8,870 nucleotides of DNA, taken from positions 1-8,870 of the forward strand of contig JAFQGN010000175.1 in assembly GCA_017398245.1 (NCBI GenBank), written 5' to 3'. This DNA comes from Clostridia bacterium (GTDB taxonomy: Bacteria; Bacillota_A; Clostridia; Christensenellales; Aristaeellaceae). The number at the start of each line of letters is the position of its first letter. Position 1 is the first letter of the stretch. Of this stretch, positions 1 through 6,822 are shown in pieces. The notes beneath the pieces are model-generated. The model worked only from the letters and a program-made list of their open reading frames with translations, did not search any database and had not been told where the DNA came from. The position numbers and the translations under genes were made by a program.

Positions 1-1364
1 AGAATCGCCTGCGTGTGGCGGTCGCGGCCCTGCTTGGCGCTGCCGCCGGCGCTGTCGCCCTCCACGATGAACAGCTCGTTGTCCGCCGCGCGCCTGCCCG
101 TGCAGGAGGAGAGCTTGCCCACCAGCGGAGCGGCCTCCAGCTGGTTCTTCTGCCTTGCGACGTCGCGCGCCTTTCGCGCTGCCTCGCGCACCTGCGCGGC
201 CTTCACGGCCTTCTGCACGATGCTCTCGGCCAGCTCCTGGTTTTTCAGATCGTCCAGATACAGCGAAAGCTGCTCCAGCGCAATGTTTTCCACGATCGGC
301 CGCACTTCCGTATTTCCCAGCCGGCCCTTTGTCTGCCCCTCAAACTGCGGCTTTTTGACCGACGCGGCGATGACCGCCGTCATCCCCTCGCGGAAATCCT
401 CGCCGGAAAGGTTGTTGTCCTTCTCCTTGAGTGCGCCGATCTTTCGGGCATAATCGTTGAACGCCTTCGTCAGGGCCGATTTAAAGCCCTGCTCGTGCGT
501 GCCGCCCTCGGCCGTAGGAACGTTATTGACAAACGAGAACGTGTTTTCCGTATACGCATCCGTATACTGGATCGCCGCGCGCAGAATGAGCCCGTCCTTG
601 CGCCCCTCAAAGGCGATCACCTCGCCAATGGGGTTCTTGTCCGCGTTCAGATAGCGCACAAAATCGGAAAGGCCGCCCTCAAACAGGAACTCTTCCTTTT
701 CCTTGGTGCGCTCGTCGGTGAACACGAACTTGATGCCGCCGTTGAGATAGGCCAGCTCGCGCACGCGCCTGCGCACGATGTCCGTCTGGAATTCCACCGT
801 CTCGAACACGAGCGGGTCGGGCTTGAAGTTGACGACCGTGCCCCTCTTGCGCGTATTGCCGATCTTCTCCAGCGGCGCGACAGGCTTGCCGGGTTCCACC
901 TTGCCCGTCTTGGGGTCGGGCTTGGATTCAAACCTCTGCTGCCAGTGGCAGAAATCCTGATACACGTCCACCTGCACCCAGCTCGAAAGCGCGTTCACCA
1001 CGCTCGCGCCCACGCCGTGCAGACCGCCGGAATACGCATAGTTCTTGTCGTCGAATTTGCCGCCCGCGTGCAGCTGCGTATACACAACTTCCACCGCCGA
1101 AATCTTCAGCTCCGGGTGGATATCCACCGGAATTCCGCGGCCGTTGTCGCTCACTTCGCAGCTGCCGTCCTTCTTCAGCGTCACGCCGATCTCGTCGGCA
1201 AATCCGTTCGCGGCCTCGTCGATCGCGTTGTCCACGATCTCCCAGATCAGATGGTGCAGACCGCGCGAGCCGGTCGAGCCGATATACATGCCGGGGCGCA
1301 TGCGGACCGCTTCCAGCCCTTTGAGCACCTTGATATCGCCGGCCTGATAGGTAGTTTTAGCCAT
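1..1364 (-). CDS. parE: Type IIA DNA topoisomerase B subunit (ParE/GyrB), 3' end outside window
   Basis: This is the ATPase subunit of a type II topoisomerase, which powers DNA strand passage with a ParC or GyrA partner. The visible 454 residues contain the GHKL ATPase fold: EIVDNAIDEA (42-51, ATP/Mg asparagine N46), DNGRGIP (73-79), the glycine-rich lid YSGGLHGVGASVVNALS (111-127), the transducer QTK motif (344-346), and the start of the TOPRIM domain, VEGDSAGGSAKQGRDR (434-449, catalytic E435). The rest of TOPRIM and the C-terminal part lie beyond base 1; family members are about 630-650 residues. The start is ATG at 1362-1364 with GGAGG at 1369-1373, four bases upstream. ParE is preferred because the gene is not beside dnaA, dnaN or recF, and because the transducer loop and the stretch VGKLSSCTGR before TOPRIM resemble clostridial topoisomerase IV. 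GyrB cannot be excluded without the missing half or the next gene (parC would settle it). The gene sits 181 bases downstream of the kinase gene, behind a terminator, so it probably has its own promoter. Confidence 0.9.
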   Translation of the reverse strand, partial: MAKTTYQAGDIKVLKGLEAVRMRPGMYIGSTGSRGLHHLIWEIVDNAIDEAANGFADEIGVTLKKDGSCEVSDNGRGIPVDIHPELKISAVEVVYTQLHAGGKFDDKNYAYSGGLHGVGASVVNALSSWVQVDVYQDFCHWQQRFESKPDPKTGKVEPGKPVAPLEKIGNTRKRGTVVNFKPDPLVFETVEFQTDIVRRRVRELAYLNGGIKFVFTDERTKEKEEFLFEGGLSDFVRYLNADKNPIGEVIAFEGRKDGLILRAAIQYTDAYTENTFSFVNNVPTAEGGTHEQGFKSALTKAFNDYARKIGALKEKDNNLSGEDFREGMTAVIAASVKKPQFEGQTKGRLGNTEVRPIVENIALEQLSLYLDDLKNQELAESIVQKAVKAAQVREAARKARDVARQKNQLEAAPLVGKLSSCTGRRAADNELFIVEGDSAGGSAKQGRDRHTQAI

Positions 1365-1387
1365 TTTTCCTCCAATTGTCATCCCAA

Positions 1388-1408
1388 CATGCCGCTTTGC
1401 GCGGCACG
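1388..1408 (-). other. Hairpin in the topoisomerase gene leader
   Basis: In the minus-strand transcript CGTGCCGC and GCGGCATG pair around the loop GCAAA. The stem is eight base pairs including one G-U. It ends about 15 bases before the GGAGG ribosome binding site of the topoisomerase gene and is not followed by a T-run, so it is not a terminator. It could affect mRNA stability or translation; that is inference. Confidence 0.4.
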
Positions 1409-1414
1409 AGCCCT

Positions 1415-1431
1415 TGCGCGCACCGCGCGCA
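1415..1431 (-). other. Perfect GC hairpin at the predicted transcription start
   Basis: TGCGCGC and GCGCGCA form a perfect seven-pair inverted repeat around a three-base loop (GGT on the minus strand). It begins two bases after the TATAAT box at 1434-1439, so it covers the expected transcription start near 1427. It could act as a DNA operator or as a 5'-end RNA hairpin. In GC-rich DNA alternating GC repeats also arise by chance. Confidence 0.35.
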
Positions 1432-1433
1432 GC

Positions 1434-1439
1434 ATTATA
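1434..1439 (-). promoter_or_regulatory. Candidate -10 box for the topoisomerase gene
   Basis: A consensus TATAAT lies on the minus strand 70 bases upstream of the ATG and downstream of the xylB terminator, where a new promoter is expected. No good -35 match is seen at 15-19 bases spacing (CAGAGG at 17), and no extended TG element sits at the correct offset. The -10 is overlapped by a short inverted repeat, TATAC-6-GTATA (1436-1451), which may be an operator. The location supports it; the missing -35 keeps confidence moderate. Confidence 0.45.
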
Positions 1440-1483
1440 CACAGCGGTATATCAGCCCTCTGGCCTTTCGCTGTATTCCGGCC

Positions 1484-1521
1484 CAACAAAGCGCGGACGC
1501 TGTATCGCAAGCGCCCGCGCT
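1484..1521 (-). terminator. Rho-independent terminator after the kinase gene
   Basis: Twenty-four bases past the kinase stop codon, AGCGCGGGCGCT (1510-1521) and AGCGTCCGCGCT (1490-1501) form a twelve-pair stem with a single G-U and an eight-base loop. The stem is followed on the minus strand by TTTGTT. The stem is strong and the T-tract is short and interrupted, so termination may be incomplete. It marks the end of the DUF512-der-plsY-xylB unit. Confidence 0.7.
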
Positions 1522-1545
1522 GTCGGTCACCGGTACAGTACTAAC

Positions 1546-3075
1546 TCAATACCCCAGCTTCGCGCCCTCGTCAAACACGCCCTTGAGCGCGCCGTACAGG
1601 CGGCTGTACAGGCCGAACGCGTCGGCATACGCCTGCTTATTCGCCGCAACGGGCAGCGTCTCGCTCTCGCGGTGCAGAATAGAGGAAGCCTCCTCCAGAT
1701 TTTTCCACACGCCGCAGCCCACGCCGGCCGCCATGACCGCGCCGTACGCGCCGCCCACGTCCGCAGCCGACATCGTGTACACCGGCAGCTGGAAGCTATC
1801 GGCCATCATCTGCAGCCAGAGCGGGCTCTGCGCGCCGCCGCCGGAAGCATACACGCATTCACACTTCGTGAACGCGGCCATCAGGTCGACCACCTGCTTG
1901 AGCGAATAGGTCACTCCCTCCATCACCGCGCGGGTGATATCGGCGCGGGTAGAGTTCAGGCTCAGCCCGTAGAACACGCCGCGCGCGTTCGCATCCGGAT
2001 ACGGGCAGCGCTCGCCGGTCAGATACGGCGCAAAGATCACGCCGTTCGCGCCGGGCTTGGAAGCGGCCGCCTGCGCGTTCATGATCTCGTACACGCTCTT
2101 TCCGCTCTCCTGCGCTTCCTTCAGCGCGATCTCGTCCAGCGCATCGCGGTACCAGCGGTACGCGCCGCCGGCCGTCAGCGTGCAGCCGAACGCATGCCAC
2201 AGGCCCGGCTCGTTGTTGCAGAACATCTGCAGCTTTCCGCCGGGGTTGTCATAATATTTGTCCAATCCCATCGAGACGTTGCCCGCCGTGCCGATGACCA
2301 CGCCCAGAATGCCGGGCTTGATCAGGCCCGCGCCCGTGGTCTGAATCACGGCGTCGCCGCCGCCGTAATAGACCTTCGCGCCTTCGGGAAGTCCCGTCTC
2401 CTTCGCCGCCTGCGCAGTTACATAGCCCGCCAGCGCGGTGGATTCCTGCGTCTCCGGGAAAATATCCATCGAAAGGCCCGCCAGTTCGATCAGGCTCTTG
2501 CTCCAGATGCGGTTTTTCGTATCAAAGAATCCGGTTCCGGAGGCCTCGGAAACGTCCATTCCCCTCTCGCCGGTGATCAGCAGGCGGATATAATCCTTCG
2601 GGCAGACAAAAATATCCATCTTGCCGAAGCTCTCCGGCTCCTCATCGCGCAGCCACAGGATCTTTCCGCCGGTATAGCCGGTCAGCATGGTGTTGTTGGT
2701 ATAGGAAACCAGCCCCTCCACGCCGCCGCACTTTTCGATCAGCCAGTCGCACTGCTTCTGCGTGCGCTGGTCGCACCACAGGATCGCCGGGCGGATCACG
2801 TTATTTGCGCTGTCCAGCGCGACAAGGCCGTGCATCTGGCCGGAAAAACTCACGCCCAGGATCTCGCTGCCTTCCACCTTTTCCATCACAGCCTTGCAGC
2901 CTTCGCACACCGCCTGCCACCAGTCGGCCGGGTTCTGCTCGGCCCAGCCTGCGCGGGGCGTGTACAGCGGGTATTCCACCGTTTTGGAAGCGGCGACGAA
3001 GCCCTTGTCGTCCGCCGCAATGATCTTCGCGCCGGAAGTGCCGATATCGATACCGATCAGATATGCCTTTGTCAT
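1546..3075 (-). CDS. xylB: Xylulokinase (FGGY carbohydrate kinase family)
   Basis: This enzyme phosphorylates D-xylulose with ATP to xylulose-5-phosphate, feeding the pentose phosphate pathway in the cytoplasm. The 509-residue length fits the family. The sequence shows the N-terminal phosphate-binding turn GIDIGTSGAK (8-17, D10), the xylulose-type motif SFSGQMHG (76-83, with the Met-His pair that contacts the sugar in E. coli XylB), LPKD-like CPKDYIRL (158-165), the catalytic aspartate in GGGDAV (D241), an FGGY signature 2 at FAPYLTGERCPYPDANARG (348-366), and the ATP-site loop SGGGAQSPLW (411-420). The QMHG motif argues against glycerol kinase, but another ketose substrate (for example ribulose) is possible. 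The ATG overlaps the plsY stop as ATGA, with only a weak AAGGA upstream, so translation is probably coupled to plsY. No xylose isomerase, transporter or regulator is visible nearby, which is unusual for xylB. Confidence 0.9.
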   Translation of the reverse strand: MTKAYLIGIDIGTSGAKIIAADDKGFVAASKTVEYPLYTPRAGWAEQNPADWWQAVCEGCKAVMEKVEGSEILGVSFSGQMHGLVALDSANNVIRPAILWCDQRTQKQCDWLIEKCGGVEGLVSYTNNTMLTGYTGGKILWLRDEEPESFGKMDIFVCPKDYIRLLITGERGMDVSEASGTGFFDTKNRIWSKSLIELAGLSMDIFPETQESTALAGYVTAQAAKETGLPEGAKVYYGGGDAVIQTTGAGLIKPGILGVVIGTAGNVSMGLDKYYDNPGGKLQMFCNNEPGLWHAFGCTLTAGGAYRWYRDALDEIALKEAQESGKSVYEIMNAQAAASKPGANGVIFAPYLTGERCPYPDANARGVFYGLSLNSTRADITRAVMEGVTYSLKQVVDLMAAFTKCECVYASGGGAQSPLWLQMMADSFQLPVYTMSAADVGGAYGAVMAAGVGCGVWKNLEEASSILHRESETLPVAANKQAYADAFGLYSRLYGALKGVFDEGAKLGY

Positions 3076-3707
3076 GCGTTCTTACCGTCCTTCCTCAGCT
3101 TGCTGATCTTCTTGAAATCCAGCTTGTTTTCCTTGCCCTGCATCAGGCGGCCGATATTGGCCCTGTGGCAGAACACCAGCATGCAGGAGAGCAGAACCGA
3201 GCACACAAAGCACACCGGCTCCGCGCGCAGCAAAAAGCAGGCCATCACCGCATTGACCACGCCCGCGCCGATAGAGGCGATCGAAACCGTCTTCGTCAGC
3301 GCCACGATGACCACCCAGAACACCAGCACGGCCAGCGCCGTGATCGGGCTGGTCATGATCAGCACGCCAAAGGATGAGGCCACGCCCTTTCCGCCCTTGA
3401 AGCCGTAAAACACGGGCCAGTTATGCCCGGTGACGCAGGCCACGCCGGCCAGATACGTGCCCGTTCTGCCCAGCAGCAGCGAGCCGATCCAGCAGGCGAC
3501 CAGCGCCTTTGCCACGTCGCCCGCCACGGTCACAAGGCCGGGCACCCAGCCCAGCGTGCGCAGCATGTTAGTCGCGCCCGCGTTTCCGCTGCCCTTCGTG
3601 CGGATATCCAGCTTGGCAAACGCCTTGCCCGCGATCAGGCCCGTGGAAATGCACCCCAGCAGATATCCGGCAACGATCAGGATCACTCCGGCAACGATAT
3701 TGTTCAT
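3072..3707 (-). CDS. plsY: Glycerol-3-phosphate acyltransferase PlsY (acyl-phosphate dependent)
   Basis: PlsY transfers an acyl group from acyl-phosphate (made by PlsX) to glycerol-3-phosphate, giving 1-acyl-glycerol-3-phosphate, the first membrane step of phospholipid synthesis. The 211-residue protein is hydrophobic, with several membrane segments (about 3-25, 53-80, 82-100, 112-137, 142-160, 164-180). It carries the family motifs: GSGNAGATN (39-47), GDVAKA (63-68), GHNWPVFYGFKGGKGVA (94-110) and NIGRLMQGKENK (184-195). The ATG at 3705-3707 was chosen because AGGAGG (3717-3722) lies nine bases upstream. A TTG two codons earlier (3711-3713) would be only three bases from that site. The gene starts 18 bases after der, and its stop overlaps the kinase start, so it is in the middle of an operon. 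In many Clostridia gpsA, which supplies glycerol-3-phosphate, follows here; it does not in this window. Confidence 0.95.
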   Translation of the reverse strand: MNNIVAGVILIVAGYLLGCISTGLIAGKAFAKLDIRTKGSGNAGATNMLRTLGWVPGLVTVAGDVAKALVACWIGSLLLGRTGTYLAGVACVTGHNWPVFYGFKGGKGVASSFGVLIMTSPITALAVLVFWVVIVALTKTVSIASIGAGVVNAVMACFLLRAEPVCFVCSVLLSCMLVFCHRANIGRLMQGKENKLDFKKISKLRKDGKNA

Positions 3708-3716
3708 ACGCAAAAT

Positions 3717-3722
3717 CCTCCT
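3717..3722 (-). promoter_or_regulatory. Ribosome binding site that decides the plsY start
   Basis: A perfect AGGAGG lies in the der-plsY gap. It is nine bases from the ATG at 3705-3707 and three bases from the alternative TTG at 3711-3713, which favours the ATG. Confidence 0.8.
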
Positions 3723-3725
3723 GCG

Positions 3726-5057
3726 TCAGTTGTTTTCCTCTCGGTTCTTCTCGCGCAGTTCAAAGCGGATCGGCGTGCCCTCGAAACCGAAGGCCTTGCG
3801 CATCTGATTTTCCAGATAGCGCTCGTAGGAATAATGCATCAGCTCTTCATCGTTGATAAAGAACGCAAACGTGGGTGGCTTGGTTCCGCACTGGGTAGCG
3901 TAATAAATGCGCAGCCTGCGGCCCGACATGGCCGGCGGCTGGAACGCGGCCTGCGCGTCGGTCAGCACGTCGTTGAGCAGGCCTGTGGTGATCCTGCGGG
4001 TCGACTGCGCGTACGCCTCTCGCACGGCCTCCAGCACCCTGTTCACCCTCTGGCCCGTCAGCGCGGAAATGAACAAAATCGGCGCATATTCCATGAATTT
4101 CAGGCCTTCGCGCACGGTCTTGATGTACTTCTCCATCGTGCCGGTCTCTTTTTCCATCGCGTCCCATTTGTTCACGATGATGACCGCGGCCTTGCCCTGC
4201 TCGTCGATGTATCCGGCGATCTTCGCGTCCTGCTCGGTCACGCCCTGCGTCGCGTCCAGCAGCAGCACCGCCACGTCGCAGCGGTCGATCGCCGCCAGCG
4301 AACGCACCACAGAAAAACGCTCCAGCGACTGATATTCGATCGCCCTCTTGCGGCGGATACCGGCGGTATCGATGATCACGAACTCGTCGTCGCCGTCCTT
4401 GAAGCGGGTGTCGATCGCATCGCGCGTGGTGCCCGCAATGTCGGAAACCATCACGCGGTCTTCGCCCAGAATGCGGTTCACCATAGAGCTCTTGCCCACG
4501 TTCGGCTTGCCCACCACGGCGATCTCCACCGGCTTCACGCCGTCCTCTTCCTCTTCCCTGTTCGGGAACCGGGTCACGATCTCCTCCAGCAAATCGCCAA
4601 AATTGAGCATATTCACGCTGGAAATGCCGATCGGATCGCCGATGCCCAGAGAATAGAAATCGTAAATGTCGTTCATCATGCCCGGATGGTCCACCTTATT
4701 GACCACCAGCAGCACGGGCTTGCCGCTGCGGCGCAGCATATCCGCCACCGTCTCGTCGTCCGCCGTCACGCCCTGACGCGCATCCGTGAAAAACAGGATG
4801 ACGTCGCACGTCTCGATGGCGATCTCCGCCTGATAGCGCATCTGCTTGAGCAGCGGATCGGCGCTGGTCGGGTCGATACCGCCGGTATCGATCATCGTAA
4901 AGGTGTGGTTCTGCCATTCGCAGTCGGCGTACACGCGGTCGCGCGTCACGCCCGGAGTGTCCTCCACGATCGCGATGCGCCTGCCCGCAATCTTATTAAA
5001 AAACGTGCTCTTGCCAACGTTCGGCCTGCCGACGATGGCCACAAGGGGCTTTGCCAT
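3726..5057 (-). CDS. der: Ribosome biogenesis GTPase Der (EngA)
   Basis: Der is an essential GTPase with two tandem G domains that assists late 50S ribosomal subunit assembly. The 443-residue length matches the family. First G domain: G1 GRPNVGKS (10-17), switch PGVTRDR (35-41), G3 DTGG (57-60), G4 NKVD (120-123). An acidic linker (about 168-172) leads to the second G domain: G1 GKPNVGKS (183-190), AGTTRDAID (208-216), G3 DTAG (230-233), G4 NKWD (296-299), G5 SAL (331-333). The C-terminal KH-like domain (about 350-440) holds RRLRIYYATQ and KPPTFAFFIND. The start is firm: AAGGAG (5068-5073) is ten bases upstream, and an in-frame TGA lies two codons before the ATG. plsY follows after 18 bases. 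The G5 region of the first domain (ISSVNMLNFGDLL, 145-157) departs from the usual ISA-glycine-rich form. Confidence 0.97.
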   Translation of the reverse strand: MAKPLVAIVGRPNVGKSTFFNKIAGRRIAIVEDTPGVTRDRVYADCEWQNHTFTMIDTGGIDPTSADPLLKQMRYQAEIAIETCDVILFFTDARQGVTADDETVADMLRRSGKPVLLVVNKVDHPGMMNDIYDFYSLGIGDPIGISSVNMLNFGDLLEEIVTRFPNREEEEDGVKPVEIAVVGKPNVGKSSMVNRILGEDRVMVSDIAGTTRDAIDTRFKDGDDEFVIIDTAGIRRKRAIEYQSLERFSVVRSLAAIDRCDVAVLLLDATQGVTEQDAKIAGYIDEQGKAAVIIVNKWDAMEKETGTMEKYIKTVREGLKFMEYAPILFISALTGQRVNRVLEAVREAYAQSTRRITTGLLNDVLTDAQAAFQPPAMSGRRLRIYYATQCGTKPPTFAFFINDEELMHYSYERYLENQMRKAFGFEGTPIRFELREKNREENN

Positions 5058-5311
5058 AATTCATAAACTCCTTCGAGATATAGTTCGTCTTTCTTCGCAG
5101 CAAACGATCCCGCGCCCGGCGGCATCGTCCTCCCGCATATCTTCCATGTCAATATCTATCCGCGCATATTCCCGCGCGCGATCCACCACCGCCGCAGCGT
5201 TCTTCCTGCCGTAAAACCGTTCCGGCTCGGCTCCGGCGCACCGGTGATATCCAACTTCCGCGTTCATCCTTCGGGGGACGGCCCCAGATCCAAGGCTGAC
5301 CCGTGCCGCGT
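5058..5311 (-). other. 254-base spacer with a doubtful small open frame
   Basis: This gap separates the DUF512 gene from der. On the minus strand it holds an open frame running from a GTG at 5336, inside the end of the DUF512 gene, or from an ATG at 5265-5267, to a TGA at 5061-5063. The frame is the same as that of der and would give 91 or 68 residues. The 68-residue product would be acidic in its second half (for example DIDMEDMREDD) and matches no family I recognise. Neither start has a properly spaced ribosome binding site: AAGG abuts the ATG. Third codon positions show less G/C preference than the neighbouring genes. A TTGACA (5147-5152) is followed at 17 bases only by GACGAT, a poor -10. 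I see no strong hairpin or terminator, so I treat it as operon spacer. Confidence 0.35.
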
Positions 5312-6646
5312 TTATTCCCCGCGCGAGATCTCGCACAGCGCGTCGAACAGATTTTCTCCCCCGCGCCTTACGATCCGCACGCTCTTCCCGAGCCTGTTTC
5401 GCAGCTCGTCCAGCGTCATGTCGTCCAGAAAGATCTCCTCACCCTCGCGCAGCATGCACTCGGTGATCAAGATCTCCCTCTCCGGCGCGTTCCGGATGCC
5501 GGTCTCTTCGTCCAGCAAGTCTCGCCCGGTCAAAAGACCTGCCACATTCACCGTGTGCCCGAAAAAACGGTTCGGCACCGCCTGCACGCGCGCCTGCACA
5601 CCGGGCACCGGGCGTTTTTCCAGCATTTCCCGCATAAAATCTGCGGCAGCCTCGCCCGTCGCAATACAGACTTCCGTCGGTTCTTCTTTACCCGCGGGCA
5701 GCTCGTCGTATTCCTTCGCATCGTCATACGCCGCGGCGTATTCCGTCTCCAACAATCTCAGCATGCCCACGCCGTTTTCGATCTGCTCATACCCTTCGTA
5801 TTCCTCGTCGGCAGGCAGCTCCTCCCCGGCGATCAGATACAGCTCGTCCGCCGGGTGCACAAACGGCGTTCCCAGATGCTGCCTGCAGATCACCCTCCAG
5901 CGCTTGCAGATCGCCAGCGTCTCCCGCGCCTCTTCTTTCGTGAACAGGCGCAGCGGATACAGCCCTTCTCTGTGGCAGGTGATGCCGACCGGCACCACCG
6001 CCAGCGAAAGCGCCGCCGGAGCGAGCGCAGCCAAATCGTGTATCGTCTTTTCCAGCTGCTCCCCGTCATTGATCCCCGGGCAGACGACCGCCTGCGTATG
6101 GAAACGGATCCCGCCCTCCGCCAGCGTTTTCAGCTGCTTCAGGATTTTTCCGGCCTTCGCATTGCGCAAAAGCGTCTGCCGCAGCTCCGCATCGGTCGCA
6201 TGCACAGAAATGTACAGCGGCGAAGCATGCCTGTCGATAATGCGCTGCAGCTCTCTGTCCGGCACGTTCGTCAGTGTCACAAAGCTGCCTGTCATCAGCG
6301 AAAGCCGCCAGTCGTCGTCGCGGCTGGAAAGCGTGGGCCGCACGCCCTTCGGGTTCTGGTCCTCAAAGCAGAACACGCATCTGTTCGCGCAGCAGCGCAC
6401 GCCGCTCATCAGGTTTTCGGCAAAATTCAGGCCCAGCGGCTCGTATTCATCCTTTTCAAACGCAAATTCGATCGTCTCGCCCTCGCGTTCGATCGTCATC
6501 TGCATTCTGCTCTGCGCGCTCAGCGCCTGATAGTCGATCAGATCGCGGACGACTTCGCCGCCGATGGACGTGAGCAGATCGCCCTCGCTGATCCCAAGCT
6601 CCTGCGCGATAGAACCCGGGTCGACCTGTGTGATCCTGTGCTTCAT
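5312..6646 (-). CDS. DUF512 domain-containing radical SAM protein
   Basis: This is a member of the radical-SAM family with a C-terminal DUF512 domain found next to der in Clostridia; its reaction is not established. The 444 residues show a PDZ-like N-terminal segment (about 1-60, with VDPGSIAQELGISEGDLLTS), then the iron-sulfur cluster motif C86-x3-C90-x2-C93 within RCCANRCVFCFEDQNPKG. This is followed by a TIM-barrel-like region (LYISVHATD 144-152, QAVVCPGINDG 185-195, AVVPVGIT 216-223) and the DUF512 part (about 225-435). The ATG at 6644-6646 was chosen because GGGAGG (6654-6659) is seven bases upstream. A start 13 codons earlier would add MSCSRSWFSGGGR, which reads through that ribosome binding site and is not family-like. 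It is the first gene after the promoter at 6700-6728. Function: probably cytoplasmic radical chemistry, substrate unknown. Confidence 0.9.
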   Translation of the reverse strand: MKHRITQVDPGSIAQELGISEGDLLTSIGGEVVRDLIDYQALSAQSRMQMTIEREGETIEFAFEKDEYEPLGLNFAENLMSGVRCCANRCVFCFEDQNPKGVRPTLSSRDDDWRLSLMTGSFVTLTNVPDRELQRIIDRHASPLYISVHATDAELRQTLLRNAKAGKILKQLKTLAEGGIRFHTQAVVCPGINDGEQLEKTIHDLAALAPAALSLAVVPVGITCHREGLYPLRLFTKEEARETLAICKRWRVICRQHLGTPFVHPADELYLIAGEELPADEEYEGYEQIENGVGMLRLLETEYAAAYDDAKEYDELPAGKEEPTEVCIATGEAAADFMREMLEKRPVPGVQARVQAVPNRFFGHTVNVAGLLTGRDLLDEETGIRNAPEREILITECMLREGEEIFLDDMTLDELRNRLGKSVRIVRRGGENLFDALCEISRGE

Positions 6647-6653
6647 TCGTCCG

Positions 6654-6659
6654 CCTCCC
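6654..6659 (-). promoter_or_regulatory. Ribosome binding site deciding the DUF512 gene start
   Basis: GGGAGG on the minus strand is seven bases before the ATG at 6644-6646. It supports the 444-residue product over a longer reading that would begin at 6685. Confidence 0.75.
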
Positions 6660-6699
6660 GAAAACCAGCTTCTGCTGCACGACACAGCATACCAAGATA

Positions 6700-6728
6700 A
6701 TTATGCCCTGTATTTCCGTTTTCGTCAA
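6700..6728 (-). promoter_or_regulatory. Sigma-A promoter of the DUF512-der-plsY-xylB operon
   Basis: The minus strand has TTGACG (6723-6728), a 17-base spacer, and CATAAT (6700-6705). Each hexamer has one mismatch to the vegetative consensus and the spacing is ideal. Transcription would begin near 6693, leaving a leader of about 47 bases before the DUF512 start codon. The site lies in the only gap between a strong terminator and the operon, which supports it strongly. Confidence 0.8.
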
Positions 6729-6822
6729 CCTCTGCTGTGTTACGCCGCCGTCACTCTTTTCCGCAAATCTCCGCCGCACACGTCCACTTCCATATACCGG
6801 CCCCCGGAAAATCATCTTCGCC

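Noticed and set aside
15..1544. Plus-strand open frame of 509 codons opposite the topoisomerase gene
   Set aside because: It is antisense to a clearly conserved coding region, has no family motifs, and is rich in His, Arg, Ala and Leu as expected from a mirrored GC-rich codon pattern.
1546..3075. Glycerol kinase as the identity of the FGGY kinase
   Set aside because: It would neatly supply PlsY with glycerol-3-phosphate, but the QMHG sugar-binding motif and overall sequence are of the xylulokinase type.
1414..3408. Plus-strand open frame of 664 codons opposite xylB and part of plsY
   Set aside because: Shadow of two well-supported minus-strand genes; no recognisable domain and no suitable ribosome binding site.
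5062..5064. Minus-strand ATG three bases after the der ribosome binding site
   Set aside because: It is out of frame with der, too close to the AAGGAG, and opens only about 22 codons. The in-frame ATG at 5055-5057 starts at the conserved Der N-terminus.
3423..5066. Plus-strand open frame of 547 codons opposite der and plsY
   Set aside because: Antisense shadow; composition is skewed to His and Arg and it matches no family.
5124..5152. Possible internal promoter before der (TTGACA, 17 bases, GACGAT)
   Set aside because: The -35 is perfect but the -10 matches at only three of six positions, so I do not list it as a promoter.
6647..6685. 13-residue N-terminal extension of the DUF512 protein
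   Set aside because: It would be read through the GGGAGG ribosome binding site, and its sequence is low-complexity and not family-like. The ATG at 6644-6646 is well spaced.
5303..6700. Plus-strand open frame of 465 codons opposite the DUF512 gene
   Set aside because: Antisense shadow of a gene with an intact radical-SAM motif, its own promoter and a ribosome binding site.
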